Shown piece by piece: positions 35,338 through 44,259 of a stretch of DNA of 64,000 nt; position 1 is the stretch's first letter, and every line of letters starts with the position of its first letter. Source of the stretch: Rhizophagus irregularis (Eukaryota; Glomeromycota; Glomeromycetes; Glomerales; Glomeraceae); NCBI RefSeq assembly GCF_026210795.1, contig NC_089456.1, positions 3,226,501-3,290,500 on the forward strand. The letters are read 5' to 3'. A program made the translations under genes and the position numbers. The notes beneath the pieces are model-generated. The model saw nothing but the letters and a program-made list of their open reading frames with translations, was not told the origin of the DNA and ran no database searches.

Positions 35338-36534
35338 TAGAGCTCCGAACAGTTCCGGTTTGAACTGGGAACCGATCCGAAACTGACCAAAAATTCAGTT
35401 CGGTTCTCGGTTCGGTTTTAGAACTAGAACCGTTCAGTTCGGTTCGGTTCTATTTTATTTTAAGAAAAAATACGAAAATCAAAATAACTCGGCAACTAGT
35501 GATCGTATAAAGACGTACAATAGCTCATTAGAATCGTCTCATCGAGACGCGTCGAATGGTGGTAAGCTCATCTCTCTAGCGTCGATATATCACGAGATCA
35601 TCAACGCTAAACATTTTTTATAAAACTAGCGATAGAATCGTATCTATTGATCCTAGAGACATGATCTTGGCATAATTCGATAGGTCTTAATGAGACGAAT
35701 CTAATGAGCCTTTTTTCATTTTTTTATGATCACTACATAACGAGTTATCTTAATTTTCGCATTTTTTTTAAATTTTCGAACGTCAAAAAATAAAAATTCC
35801 GATCTAAGATATAACCCATCATCTACTGATTGTATTAGAACGATCTTTAGCTCATTAGAACCGTCTCATCGAGATGAGTTGAATGACGGTAAGATCATGT
35901 CTCTAGCATCGGTATATCATGAGATAAATCATGCTAAGCAATTTTAGAAAATCAGCATTAGAAAGGTATCTATCGATGCTAGAGACATGATCTTACCGTC
36001 ATTCAACTCATCTCGATGAGACGGTTCTAATAAGCTAAAGATCGTTCTAATACAATCAGTAGATGATGGGTTATATCTTAGATCGGAATTTTTATTTTTT
36101 GACGTTCGAAAATTTAAAAAAATGCGAAAATTAAGATAACTCGTTATGTAGTGATCATAAAAAAATGATAAAAGGCTCATTAGATTCGTCTCATTAAGAC
36201 CTATCGAATTATGCCAAGATCATGTCTCTAGGATCAATATATACGATTCTATCGCTAGTTTTATAAAAAATGTTTAGCGTTGATTATCTCGTGATATATC
36301 GACGCTATAGCGATGATCTTACAACCATTCGACGCGTCTCTATGAGACGATTCTAATGAGCTATTGTACGTCTTTATACGATCACTAGTTGCTGAGTTAT
36401 TTCGATTTTCGCATTTTTTTTAAAATCGGATAGAACCAAACTGAACTGGACAGTTCCGGTTCGGTTTTCATTCGGTTTCGGTTCCAACCCGAACCGGAAA
36501 AAAACTGCACCGAACCGACCCGTTCGGAGCTTTA
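35338..36534. mobile_element. hAT-type foldback MITE, 8-bp TSD CTTCTAAC
   Basis: The ends TAGAGCTCCGAAC and GTTCGGAGCTTTA are inverted, flanked by CTTCTAAC (35330-35337, 36535-36542). Outer arms are arrays of GGTTCGGTT/GAACCGG words. The inside is a nearly perfect long palindrome centred near 35935; for example ATGATGGGTTATATCTTAGA at 36062 pairs with its complement near 35808. It also contains the TCTCATCGAGA/CTCATTAGAA module shared with other MITEs. The very high arm identity suggests recent origin or arm conversion. Confidence 0.9.
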
Positions 36535-36544
36535 CTTCTAACGA

Positions 36545-36625
36545 ATGGAGAACCAAGATTCATAAGAATCTTGGTTTTTATTTATTTTTTTTTATTATTA
36601 TGGAACGGTTTACTAACCGTTCCTT
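36545..36625. repeat. Two hairpins followed by T-runs
   Basis: AACCAAGATTC-ATA-AGAATCTTGGTT and GGAACGGTT-TACT-AACCGTTCC, each followed by a T-rich run. They lie between two hAT-type MITEs, in DNA that may be part of an older, divided element. Confidence 0.5.
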
Positions 36626-36646
36626 TCTTTTTTTATAGGTTCGGTG

Positions 36647-36890
36647 TAAGGTTGCTTGCCGAAACCTAGGGGTTTAGGCAAGATGGCGTTTCGCCGAAAA
36701 GTGAAATTCTGCTGAAACTATATTAAAGTTATATTAAAAAACTGGCAAAACTTTGAAGAAAAGCGAAACTACCGAAACTTATTATAAATGCCAAAACTGC
36801 TGAAACTTTGCTGAAACTATAATAAATCTATAGTGAAATTTTGACGAAACTAATTGTAGAATTTTGAAAAGGTTTAGACAAGCAATCTTA
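36647..36890. mobile_element. Short hAT-type MITE, 8-bp TSD GTTCGGTG
   Basis: TAAGGTTGCTTGCCGAAACC and the complement of GGTTTAGACAAGCAATCTTA form the ends. GTTCGGTG is duplicated exactly (36639-36646, 36891-36898). Interior: GAAACT/CGAAACT words. 244 bp, non-coding. Confidence 0.88.
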
Positions 36891-36898
36891 GTTCGGTG

Positions 36899-37625
36899 TC
36901 TCAGAAAGGCTTCTAAAGAATGGAAAAATCTAAAGTTTCGTAAGTATGAGTATGAATCTTTTGGGTTTTTTTTTATTTTTTAATATTATGAGAATGTGTA
37001 AAAAATATAAATTTCCCTTCATAAAAAATTTTTATTACATAAATAAGATTCTAATACTGTAATTGAGCGCTCTATATTGAAAAGCATTTGGAAGTGAAAG
37101 AATAAGGTGGCTCGTTTTGAAGATTCCGAAAACTAATTAATTTGATTAAAGTAGAAATTCGATTCATTTGTTTTTCATTTTATTTTTCTGTAATACTAAA
37201 ATTTTTTATTTATTTATTAATACTTAAGAAAAACTAAAATTGGATTTGCATTTTTACAATAAAATGTCGCAACTAGCAATAAAAATATTATTTACTATTC
37301 TACTCTAAAATATATTACATTATTATTTACATTAAATTTTACATTAAATATAAAAACATTATTTCCTATTTACTGTATTAAAAATAAACCAAAAATACTT
37401 TCTAGTGTATTATGGGAAGAATCAGCAATAAAATAACATAATATAGAGTTAATAGAATTGATATATAACAAAATATTCAAAAATCTGAATAATAATATTC
37501 ACTTATTATCACTGTAATATAAAAATATGCCATATTCAACCCAAAATATGTTTTTTTAAAAGAAATACAACGTTTGATGTCTTAATAATGAAGTTGTGAG
37601 GGGGGATACGGATTTATGAAACAGT
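36899..37625. other. AT-rich 3' flank of the interrupted gene
   Basis: No gene seen. Probably 3' UTR and intergenic DNA of the minus-strand gene ending at 37626. Confidence 0.4.
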
Positions 37626-37879
37626 CTAATAATCAAAACTAAAATCTATCTCATTTGGCTGTTGAATTTTAACGCCATTGTTCTCACATGCTTGTTTGAT
37701 ACTTTGAACCCAATCGTATGCTGAAGACATTTTAAATTGCTTGTATCTGTTATCCGCCTCATTATATGAGATTGTTTCATTACTTACTACAATTTCGAGC
37801 CAGATTTCGAAATTCTGGCATCCGTTGATAGTACTGGTAAAAAAACAAGGCATAAGGGTGTCAATAGCATCTAGCACGT
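37626..37879 (-). pseudogene. 3' part of gene split by the LTR retrotransposon
   Basis: Minus-strand frame reading from the insertion site LDAIDTLMPCFFTSTINGC to the stop at 37626 (ends EIDFSFDY). It is the continuation of the frame that stops abruptly at the other side of the retrotransposon (50829-51690): the duplicated ACGT (37876-37879 and 50829-50832) marks the join, across which the reading frame is preserved. No domain recognised. Confidence 0.65.
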
Positions 37880-39327
37880 TGTCACCCCCATCTGCCACCC
37901 GGCGGTAAACAAGCTTCCCTGCTTTAATGTAAATTCGTTCTCCACGAAACATTAATATTCTTGCTTGGTTTAGTTTTATTACTACTTAACTTTCAAATTG
38001 CGATAGCTCTCGCCACGATATTTCATCCATTATCTTCTTTCAAAATACGATAGTTCTCTTTACAAAAGTTTATATTTTATTCATTTCATAATTCTCGTTA
38101 TGACATTAAATTCACCATGAATTTGTCCAATTAAAATTAATTAAGCGAACATTACAGTAAAGTTTAGGGCGAACCTATTACCTTTAAAATAACATTACGC
38201 TTTACTAACAATTAATTAAACAAAATTACTTTTTCATCATAAGAAAATAGTAACAAAAACAATCGAAACAATTAATTTTCATATAAAGGGTATTTTATTT
38301 ATTCTTCATAAAATTCACAATTAACTAATTTACTTAAAGTTTTACATCGTATCTGACGACTGTGGAATTCACTTCCCATTCCGCTCCTATTTAAACCAAC
38401 TTTCTTATTCTTTCTTTTCCTACTTCTTATTTCTTTCTAATATTTTATATGTTATCTTTTATGCGCTATCTTATATGCTATTTTATATGTTATCTTTTCT
38501 AATATGTTATACTATTTTAATATGCTATCTTTTCTTTAAAATAATCTTTCGCATATTATGTCGTAAAGATATAATCCATCTTTTGTGGCTGTGCTATCTT
38601 TCTTTAAAATAAAATAATCTTTCAAATATTATATCGTAAAGATCCATCTTTTGTGGCTGTGCTATCTTTTCTTTAAAATAAAATAATCTTTCAAATATTA
38701 TATCGTAAAGATCCATCTTTTGTGGCTGTGCTATCTTTTCTTTAAAATAAAATAATCTTTCAAATATTATATCGTAAAGATCCATCTTTTGTGGCTGTGC
38801 TATCTTTTCTTTAAAATAAAATAATCTTTCAAATATTATATCGTAAAGATCCATCTTTTGTGGCTGTGCTATCTTTTCTTTAAAATAAAATAATCTTTCA
38901 AATATTATATCATAAAGATCCATCTTTTGTGGCTGTGCTATCTTTTCTACTGCATCTCGTCAGCTATTCTTCTACTGTGGCTGCAGTTCATCAATATTTT
39001 ACATGTTCCTATTTTTTTTTGTTCCTTTAATTCGCTATCCTTCCTTTTTATATGATTTATCATTTGTGGCTTATGATTACTCCTCCTAATTGTTCCTATT
39101 GTTGAACTTGATAAACTGGTTGCTAAGCCACATCGATCAACTCCCCACTTGATCTATTGGTTCTCCGTTAATTATTTAATAAACATTACATCATGTAGAT
39201 CATTCCTTCTCCTAAAAGTTTATCCTTTCCGGTTAATTTTATCCAATCATGTGACTTTCTATCGTTTGATCTTTTATTCCATATTATTCCTCCATATTAT
39301 GCGATTACTTTAGTATCTATGGCTACA
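37880..39327 (-). repeat. 3' LTR (left copy) with five 69-bp repeats
   Basis: 1448 bp, beginning TGTCACCCCCATCTGCCACC and ending TATGGCTACA on the plus strand. Contains five copies of a 69-bp tandem unit (about 38574-38940; GATCCATCTTTTGTGGCTGT...). Because 69 is divisible by three, the minus strand has an accidental repeated open frame; I do not regard it as a gene. Confidence 0.93.
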
Positions 39328-39330
39328 GTT

Positions 39331-39342
39331 TGCCCCCCACCT
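39331..39342 (-). other. Polypurine tract
   Basis: Minus strand AGGTGGGGGGCA directly precedes the 3' LTR start (TGTAGCC on that strand), the expected place for plus-strand priming. Confidence 0.65.
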
Positions 39343-39357
39343 AAAATTTGAGTCCCA

Positions 39358-40549
39358 TCAAATTCGAACTATTACTTCAAAATTTGTCCTATCAATATAT
39401 TCTTTCAGTAATTCACCATTTACTGGTGTTTTCAATATCTTCCCTTCCATAGTTTTAATTCTGTATGATCCTTTAGAAATTATCTCATGTACATAATAAG
39501 GTCCTTTCCATTTTTCTTCTAACTTTCCAGACCATTGTTTTTCTTTTGCTGCGTCATAATATAGTACTTTATCTCCGATTTGTAATTTCTGCTTTATTCT
39601 ATTCTTTTTATCATGGTACGATTTTTGTTTTTCCTGAGATTTCCTGACATTTTCTTTAGCTTGATTCCTAATGTTTGGTAATCCTTCGATCAACCCATTA
39701 ACTCTCTCTGCCATGGTAATTTCCTTATCTTCTAAATCTAATAATGTCTTCATTTGTCTCCCATATATTAAATATCCTAGTTCCATTTTCGTTGAATCAT
39801 TCCTTTTAGTTCGATACGCGAACAATACTCCTGGTACTTTCAAATCCCAATCTTCGATATTACTTAGCTTTGCTAATGATTCACATAATGTCTTATTAAA
39901 TCTTTCAATTAACCCATTAGTTTTTGGATGATAAGGCGTCGAAAAGTTATGTTTTATCTGAAATTCCTCCATTAATGATTTCACTAATTTATTATTGAAA
40001 TGACTCCCTCTATCACTCAATATCTTCTTTGGACATCCATGCCTACATATTATATCTTCATAAATAAATCTTGCAATTTCCTTAGCATCTGCTGTTTCCA
40101 ATGCCTTTGCTTCAGGCCATTTTGTAAAATAATCCATCGCTGTAACCATATATCTATTATTTCTCTTTGTTACTGGTAATGGTCCCACTACATCAATCCC
40201 AATTTGATAAAATGGTTCTATAACTTTGATTACATTCAGTTCATGTTTTCCTATTGGTTTTCCTCTTCTCTGACAATTATTACATGATTTGACATAAGCT
40301 TCCACATCTTTTTTCATCCCTTTCCAATAATACCCATCCTTGATCCTATTATACGTACGTTGCATCTATTCCAAAGTGTCCTGATAATTCATGATCATGA
40401 GCTATGTACATTAATCCTTCAAATTCGTATTTTCTTATCACTCTTAGTCTTTTCTCATCTTTTATTTTGTAAATTAATCCTCCTATAATTTCATATTCCC
40501 GTTCGTCGTTGATATTCCTCGCTATCCTATTATATTCTTCCTCTTTCAT
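39358..40549 (-). pseudogene. Retrotransposon integrase, frameshifted
   Basis: The N-terminal zinc-binding region has HDHELSGHFG (about 40370-40400) and CNNCQRRG (about 40265-40290), giving an HHCC finger. The catalytic core has QIGIDVVGPLP (Asp), LSDRGSHFNN (Asp) and TNGLIERFNK (Glu), so the DDE triad is intact. The C-terminus (LQIGDKVLYYDA...WKGPYYVHEI) is the usual SH3-like part. No chromodomain is visible. Around 40355 the sequence ACGTACGT is a 4-bp tandem duplication that shifts the frame between the HHCC segment (same frame as RT) and the core; one copy of ACGT would keep one frame. The integrase cannot be made as part of pol from this copy without frameshifting. Confidence 0.9.
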
Positions 40550-40672
40550 GTCTATGTTGTAATTCTAAAAGCTAAAGTGTTGTAAAAGGTTGAAATGTTA
40601 TAAAGGGTTGAAGTGTTGTAAAAATTAAGGTGTTGTAAAAATAAAGCGTCGTGATAACTGTTCCATATATTT

Positions 40673-41014
40673 TTAATTTTTATCTCTTGATTTATTTTTG
40701 ATCCTTGGTATTTCTATCCTTCTTATATATTTTTCATTCCCTATAATCAATTTAGATCGTACCCATCCTAATCCTTTTTCTATTGGTCTTTCTTCTATTA
40801 TCATATTGTTTCCATCTTCCATAATTAATTTCACCTTTTTCTCTTTTAGTCTTATTATAATGTGTACATCTACTAGTATGAAGTCTTCTTCTTCTTCAAT
40901 CCTTAAATGGATAATTGTTTCATTCTCTTCTTCTTTTATGGTCACTTTCTATATCTTATCGACCTTTACTCGATAGGTAAGAAACCAATTCATATAACAA
41001 TCTCCTAATACCAT
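40673..41014 (-). pseudogene. Pol spacer ORF of unknown function
   Basis: Same frame as RT and the kinase-like domain. Starting MVLGDCYMNWFLTYRVKVDK near 41014, a TAG at 40949-40951, then a charged, probably beta-rich stretch (TIKEEENETIIHLRIEEEED, VKLIMEDGNNMIIEERPIE) to a stop at 40673. I do not recognise the fold. Its position between the kinase-like domain and integrase suggests it is part of the same captured or extended pol segment. Between 40565 and 40670 lies a non-coding stretch repeating GTGTTGTAAAA words. Confidence 0.5.
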
Positions 41015-41029
41015 TTTGGAAATATAATT

Positions 41030-41752
41030 TTAAGCTCTTTGGTGTTTTTCTATCTCCTTATATACTTTTCTCCAACTACTATCGTCATTCCTAACTTCAA
41101 TTTGACTGTATCTTTTGGTATCTTTGTATACATCCTGGTTTTCTTTAAACATTTTAACCATGTCCAAATATTCATTTTTCTTTAATGTTGGGTATGACGA
41201 TTTCTCCATTTTCTTCGTTTCTCTTCCAATATAATTTTCCCAACATACATCGCCATCTTTTTCCAAAAATATCACTATTGATTCATCTATTGTTCCTTTT
41301 AATCTGAATATTTCTTTTTCCATCTCATGGTTCCCATGTGGAGTAATTAATCCTCTGTTGAAACTTTTCGTCTTCTGATAATAATATTCGCAATATGGCG
41401 ATTTGTCCAGAATTATTATATCCGTATCTTCATCATATTCTAACATTCTTCTGTTTATTTGTTCTACTACTTCCTTTCTAAATTTCCATTCTGTTTCTAA
41501 TTTTGATTCGTGAAATTCACCTTTGTCTTTTCTTCTCCTTTTGAATGTATTAAATCTTACTTTTAATCCTTGCTTTTCCCACTCTTTAATCAAATTTTGT
41601 ACTATACTTGTTTTTCCTAATCCATCCACTCCGTCGATTATAATAACTTGTGGCTTATTTTCTCTTCCCAATTTCTTTAATAATTCTTTTTCTGTCCTTT
41701 CCTCCAAATTCAAAAGTATTGCTTCTTTATCGGTAAAATATTTTTCATCATC
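41030..41752 (-). CDS. Thymidylate/deoxynucleotide-kinase-like P-loop domain in pol
   Basis: About 228-240 codons on the minus strand, in the same frame as RT-RNase H and separated from it only by the TGA at 41753-41755. The N-terminal beta strand and Walker A are PQVIIIDGVDGLGKTS (about 41630-41655), matching the thymidylate kinase pattern (I/V)xxE/DGxDGxGKT. A helix (IVQNLIKEWEKQGLKV) follows, then IIILDKSPYCEYYYQK (about 41370-41430), equivalent to the DR(Y/W) substrate/magnesium motif, with Asp-Lys in place of Asp-Arg. Next is a strand SIVIFLEKD and an Arg/Lys/Glu-rich LID-like stretch (YIGRETKKMEKSSYP). Length fits the ~210-residue family. No Met start is evident, so it was probably translated as part of pol. 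It ends at a TAA (41030-41032). Family members convert dTMP (or other deoxynucleotides) to diphosphates; substrate here is unknown. Confidence 0.75.
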   Translation of the reverse strand, partial: DDEKYFTDKEAILLNLEERTEKELLKKLGRENKPQVIIIDGVDGLGKTSIVQNLIKEWEKQGLKVRFNTFKRRRKDKGEFHESKLETEWKFRKEVVEQINRRMLEYDEDTDIIILDKSPYCEYYYQKTKSFNRGLITPHGNHEMEKEIFRLKGTIDESIVIFLEKDGDVCWENYIGRETKKMEKSSYPTLKKNEYLDMVKMFKENQDVYKDTKRYSQIEVRNDDSSWRKVYKEIEKHQRA

Positions 41753-43363
41753 TCATCTCCCTTTGAATCTTTTAGCATTATACCATTTATTCCTAAATTT
41801 GATATATCTCAATTTCCCCTTATTATTTTCTATTTTTGTTATTTCTTGATTCTCGTTCCTTTCTGTTTCTTTTTCTTTAAATCTCAGTCTTGATAATCCA
41901 TCTGCATTTTTAATTTTCTTTCCACTTCTATGTACTATTTTAAAATCAAATTGTTGTAATTTCATTACCCATCTTGCTCTCCTTCCCGTTTGTTCCTTTC
42001 CATCTGTTAATCCTTTTAATGCTGCGTGATCTGTTATCACTATAAATTTCCTTCCTACTAAATATTTCTGAAAATGTTGTATTCCCCAAAATACCGCTAA
42101 GCATTCCAATTCTGTTGGTGGATAATTCTTCTCTGCTCCAACTGTACTCCTACTTGCGTAAGCTATTACAACCTCTTTATTTTCTTCATTCATTTGAGCT
42201 AACACTGCTCCTAATCCTATCTTAGATCCATCAGTTATCAATATAAATTCTCTGCTGAAATCCGGATATACTAAAATTGGATTTTCTGTCAATTTTGTCC
42301 TTAATACGTCAAATGCTTCTTGTTGTTCTTCTTTCCATTCAAACTTTTCATTCTTTCTTGTTAAGTTAAGCAAAGGTTTTGCTATCTTCGAAAAACCTTT
42401 CATAAATCTCCTATAATATGAACATAATCCTAAAAATGATCTTACTTCTGTGACAGTTTTCGGCCTTCTCATATTTTCTATTTGCTCAACTTTCTCTTTA
42501 TCCGGTCGCAATCCATCTCTTCCTACTATATGCCCTAAGAAATTTATATTTCTCAATCCAAACTGACATTTCTTCAATTTCACAATCATATTATTCTCTC
42601 TCAATTTACTCAATACTTTATCTACATGTTCTATATGTTCCTCAAAATCTTCTGAATAAATCATTATATCATCTAAATACACTGTAACAAATTCTCCTAT
42701 ATATTCTTTTAATATTTTATCCATTAATCTCTGAAATGTTCCTGGTGCATTCTTCAATCCAAATGGCATAACATTGTATTCATATAATCCTTGTGAACAA
42801 ATGAATGCTGTTTTCTCTTTATCTTCTTCTGCCATTTCTACTTGATGATATCCTACTGCTAAGTTCAAACTTGTGAACCAACTTCCCTTTCTAAATTTTT
42901 CTAACAATTCGTCTATCCGGGGTAAAGGATATTCATCTGACTTTGTCACATTATTTAGCTTTCTATAATCTATACAAAATCTATAATTTCCAGTTTTCTT
43001 TCCTGCTAACGTTACTGGAGATGCCCAATTACTCCATGATTCTCTTATCTTCCCCATCTTTAACAATTGTTCAATTTCTTTCTTTATAAACTTTCCTTTT
43101 TCATCAGTTTCTTTATATCTCTTTTGTGCTATTGGTCCTTGATTTTCTTCAATTATTATTTCATGTTTAACTGTATTTATCCTTCCCAGTTTCTCTTCGT
43201 CATATTCGAATATATCTTCATATTCCCTTATCAATTTTTTAAATGCTATTCTCTCCTCATCGCTCATTTCTCCCAGATGTGTTTTCTTTTCAAATTTTTC
43301 TTCTTTGCTCTCATTTAGCATCTTTACCGTCTCTCCTTCATTCAGAAAGCCAAGACCATTCAT
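41753..43363 (-). CDS. Reverse transcriptase-RNase H (motif A Asp replaced)
   Basis: 536 codons. RT motifs: GKIRESWSNWASPVTLAGKK, DYRKLNNVT, LPRIDELLEKF, motif A region WFTSLNLAVGYHQ, PFGLKNAPGTFQRLMD and motif C VYLDDIMIYS. A Ty3/gypsy thumb/connection (FLGHIVGRDGLRPD, VRSFLGLCSYYRRF) follows. RNase H motifs: LITDGSKIGLGAVLAQ, TELECLAV and ITDHAALKGL, then DGLSRL. The usual motif A is F-x-x-LDL; here it is LNL, so the first catalytic Asp is Asn (AAC from GAC, a G-to-A change), which should abolish polymerase activity. The ATG overlaps the protease stop as ATGA (43360-43363) in a different frame; this may be a reinitiation or frameshift point. Ends in TGA, after which the frame stays open into the kinase-like domain. 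Confidence 0.93.
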   Translation of the reverse strand: MNGLGFLNEGETVKMLNESKEEKFEKKTHLGEMSDEERIAFKKLIREYEDIFEYDEEKLGRINTVKHEIIIEENQGPIAQKRYKETDEKGKFIKKEIEQLLKMGKIRESWSNWASPVTLAGKKTGNYRFCIDYRKLNNVTKSDEYPLPRIDELLEKFRKGSWFTSLNLAVGYHQVEMAEEDKEKTAFICSQGLYEYNVMPFGLKNAPGTFQRLMDKILKEYIGEFVTVYLDDIMIYSEDFEEHIEHVDKVLSKLRENNMIVKLKKCQFGLRNINFLGHIVGRDGLRPDKEKVEQIENMRRPKTVTEVRSFLGLCSYYRRFMKGFSKIAKPLLNLTRKNEKFEWKEEQQEAFDVLRTKLTENPILVYPDFSREFILITDGSKIGLGAVLAQMNEENKEVVIAYASRSTVGAEKNYPPTELECLAVFWGIQHFQKYLVGRKFIVITDHAALKGLTDGKEQTGRRARWVMKLQQFDFKIVHRSGKKIKNADGLSRLRFKEKETERNENQEITKIENNKGKLRYIKFRNKWYNAKRFKGR

Positions 43364-43968
43364 TTTTCCTCATCCCTCTTTTCTCTATCAGTTTTTACAA
43401 TCGATAACAACTCTTCTTTTTCCATCTCCTCATATTCATCTTCACCCTCTGACTCTTCACTAGAATTGCCATCTATATCATCTATATTCTTTGGATCTCC
43501 ATTAAATTCACCCCTATTCCCTGACTCCTCAAATTCAACATTTTTCTTTCCTCTAAAATCAATTGGTATTTCATATATTCCATTATCCCATTCTATTGTT
43601 AACAGACCTTCTTTCATATTTATTATCCCATATCTTAATAAATCAGTTCCTAATATTAAATCTTTTCTTCTCGAGTTGATTACTTCGAACTCCAAAGGTA
43701 TTTCTAAATTTTTGTCAATTTCTATTCTAATTTCCACTCTTCCTAATGAAGCTATGTTATTTCCATCCGCTATTGTCAATACAACATCACTTTTCTTCAT
43801 TATCGGTATATTTAATTCCTTTCTCAATTCATTCGTTATTACTGAAGGTCCTGCTCCTGTATCAACTAATGCTCTGATCATTTTTCCCTCAATTATTATA
43901 TTACATCTTGTTGCTTGTGATTTTTCTTCTTTCTGATTAATATTCTTTAATTCCCCCGAGTGTAGTCA
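43360..43968 (-). CDS. Retropepsin-like aspartic protease
   Basis: IRALVDTGAGPSVITNELRK (about 43820-43880) carries the DTG catalytic motif of single-domain retroviral-type proteases, followed by VVLTIADGNNIASLG and KDLILGTDLLRYGI (the ILG motif of the second psi loop). The acidic tail (EESEGEDEYEEMEKEELL) is unusual. The frame is continuous with gag upstream except for a TGA at 43966-43968, so the protease was probably made as a gag-pro fusion. It overlaps RT by 4 bp. Confidence 0.88.
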
Positions 43969-44259
43969 ATATCTCAAACCATTTAATAATTTCTTCCTTA
44001 CTTCTGGTCTTTCATTCATCATTTGTCCCCAATTGATTGGTACGCTTGAATTTACAAATTGCTCAAATGGATCAAAATCTCCAACATTTGGTATATTTCG
44101 ATTTAACTTCACTTTCTCGTTTGTACATTCTCTAGCAAAATGTCCTTGTTGTCCACAATTGTGACACCTATTATTATTCTTTCTAGTTTCATATCCTTTC
44201 TGTAATTGTTCTTTTGTAAAACCCCTCTTATTATTCCCCTGTGCTTTTTGCTGTTGTCC
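43969..44259 (-). pseudogene. gag C-terminal segment with second zinc knuckle
   Basis: Between two in-frame stops (TAA 44260-44262 and TGA 43966-43968) the gag frame encodes CHNCGQQGHFAREC (about 44125-44167), a canonical CX2CX4HX4C nucleocapsid knuckle, then PNVGDFDPFEQFVNSS. With both stops read through it would link gag to protease. Confidence 0.8.

Noticed and set aside
38594-38923. Repeated open frame (23-residue unit starting MDLYDII) in the left LTR, and the longer version at 49918-50424
   Set aside because: It is simply a 69-bp LTR tandem repeat whose length is a multiple of three; it lies in non-coding LTR sequence with no independent coding evidence.
43466-43936. Plus-strand open frames opposite the protease, RT and gag
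   Set aside because: Shadow frames antisense to well-supported retrotransposon genes.
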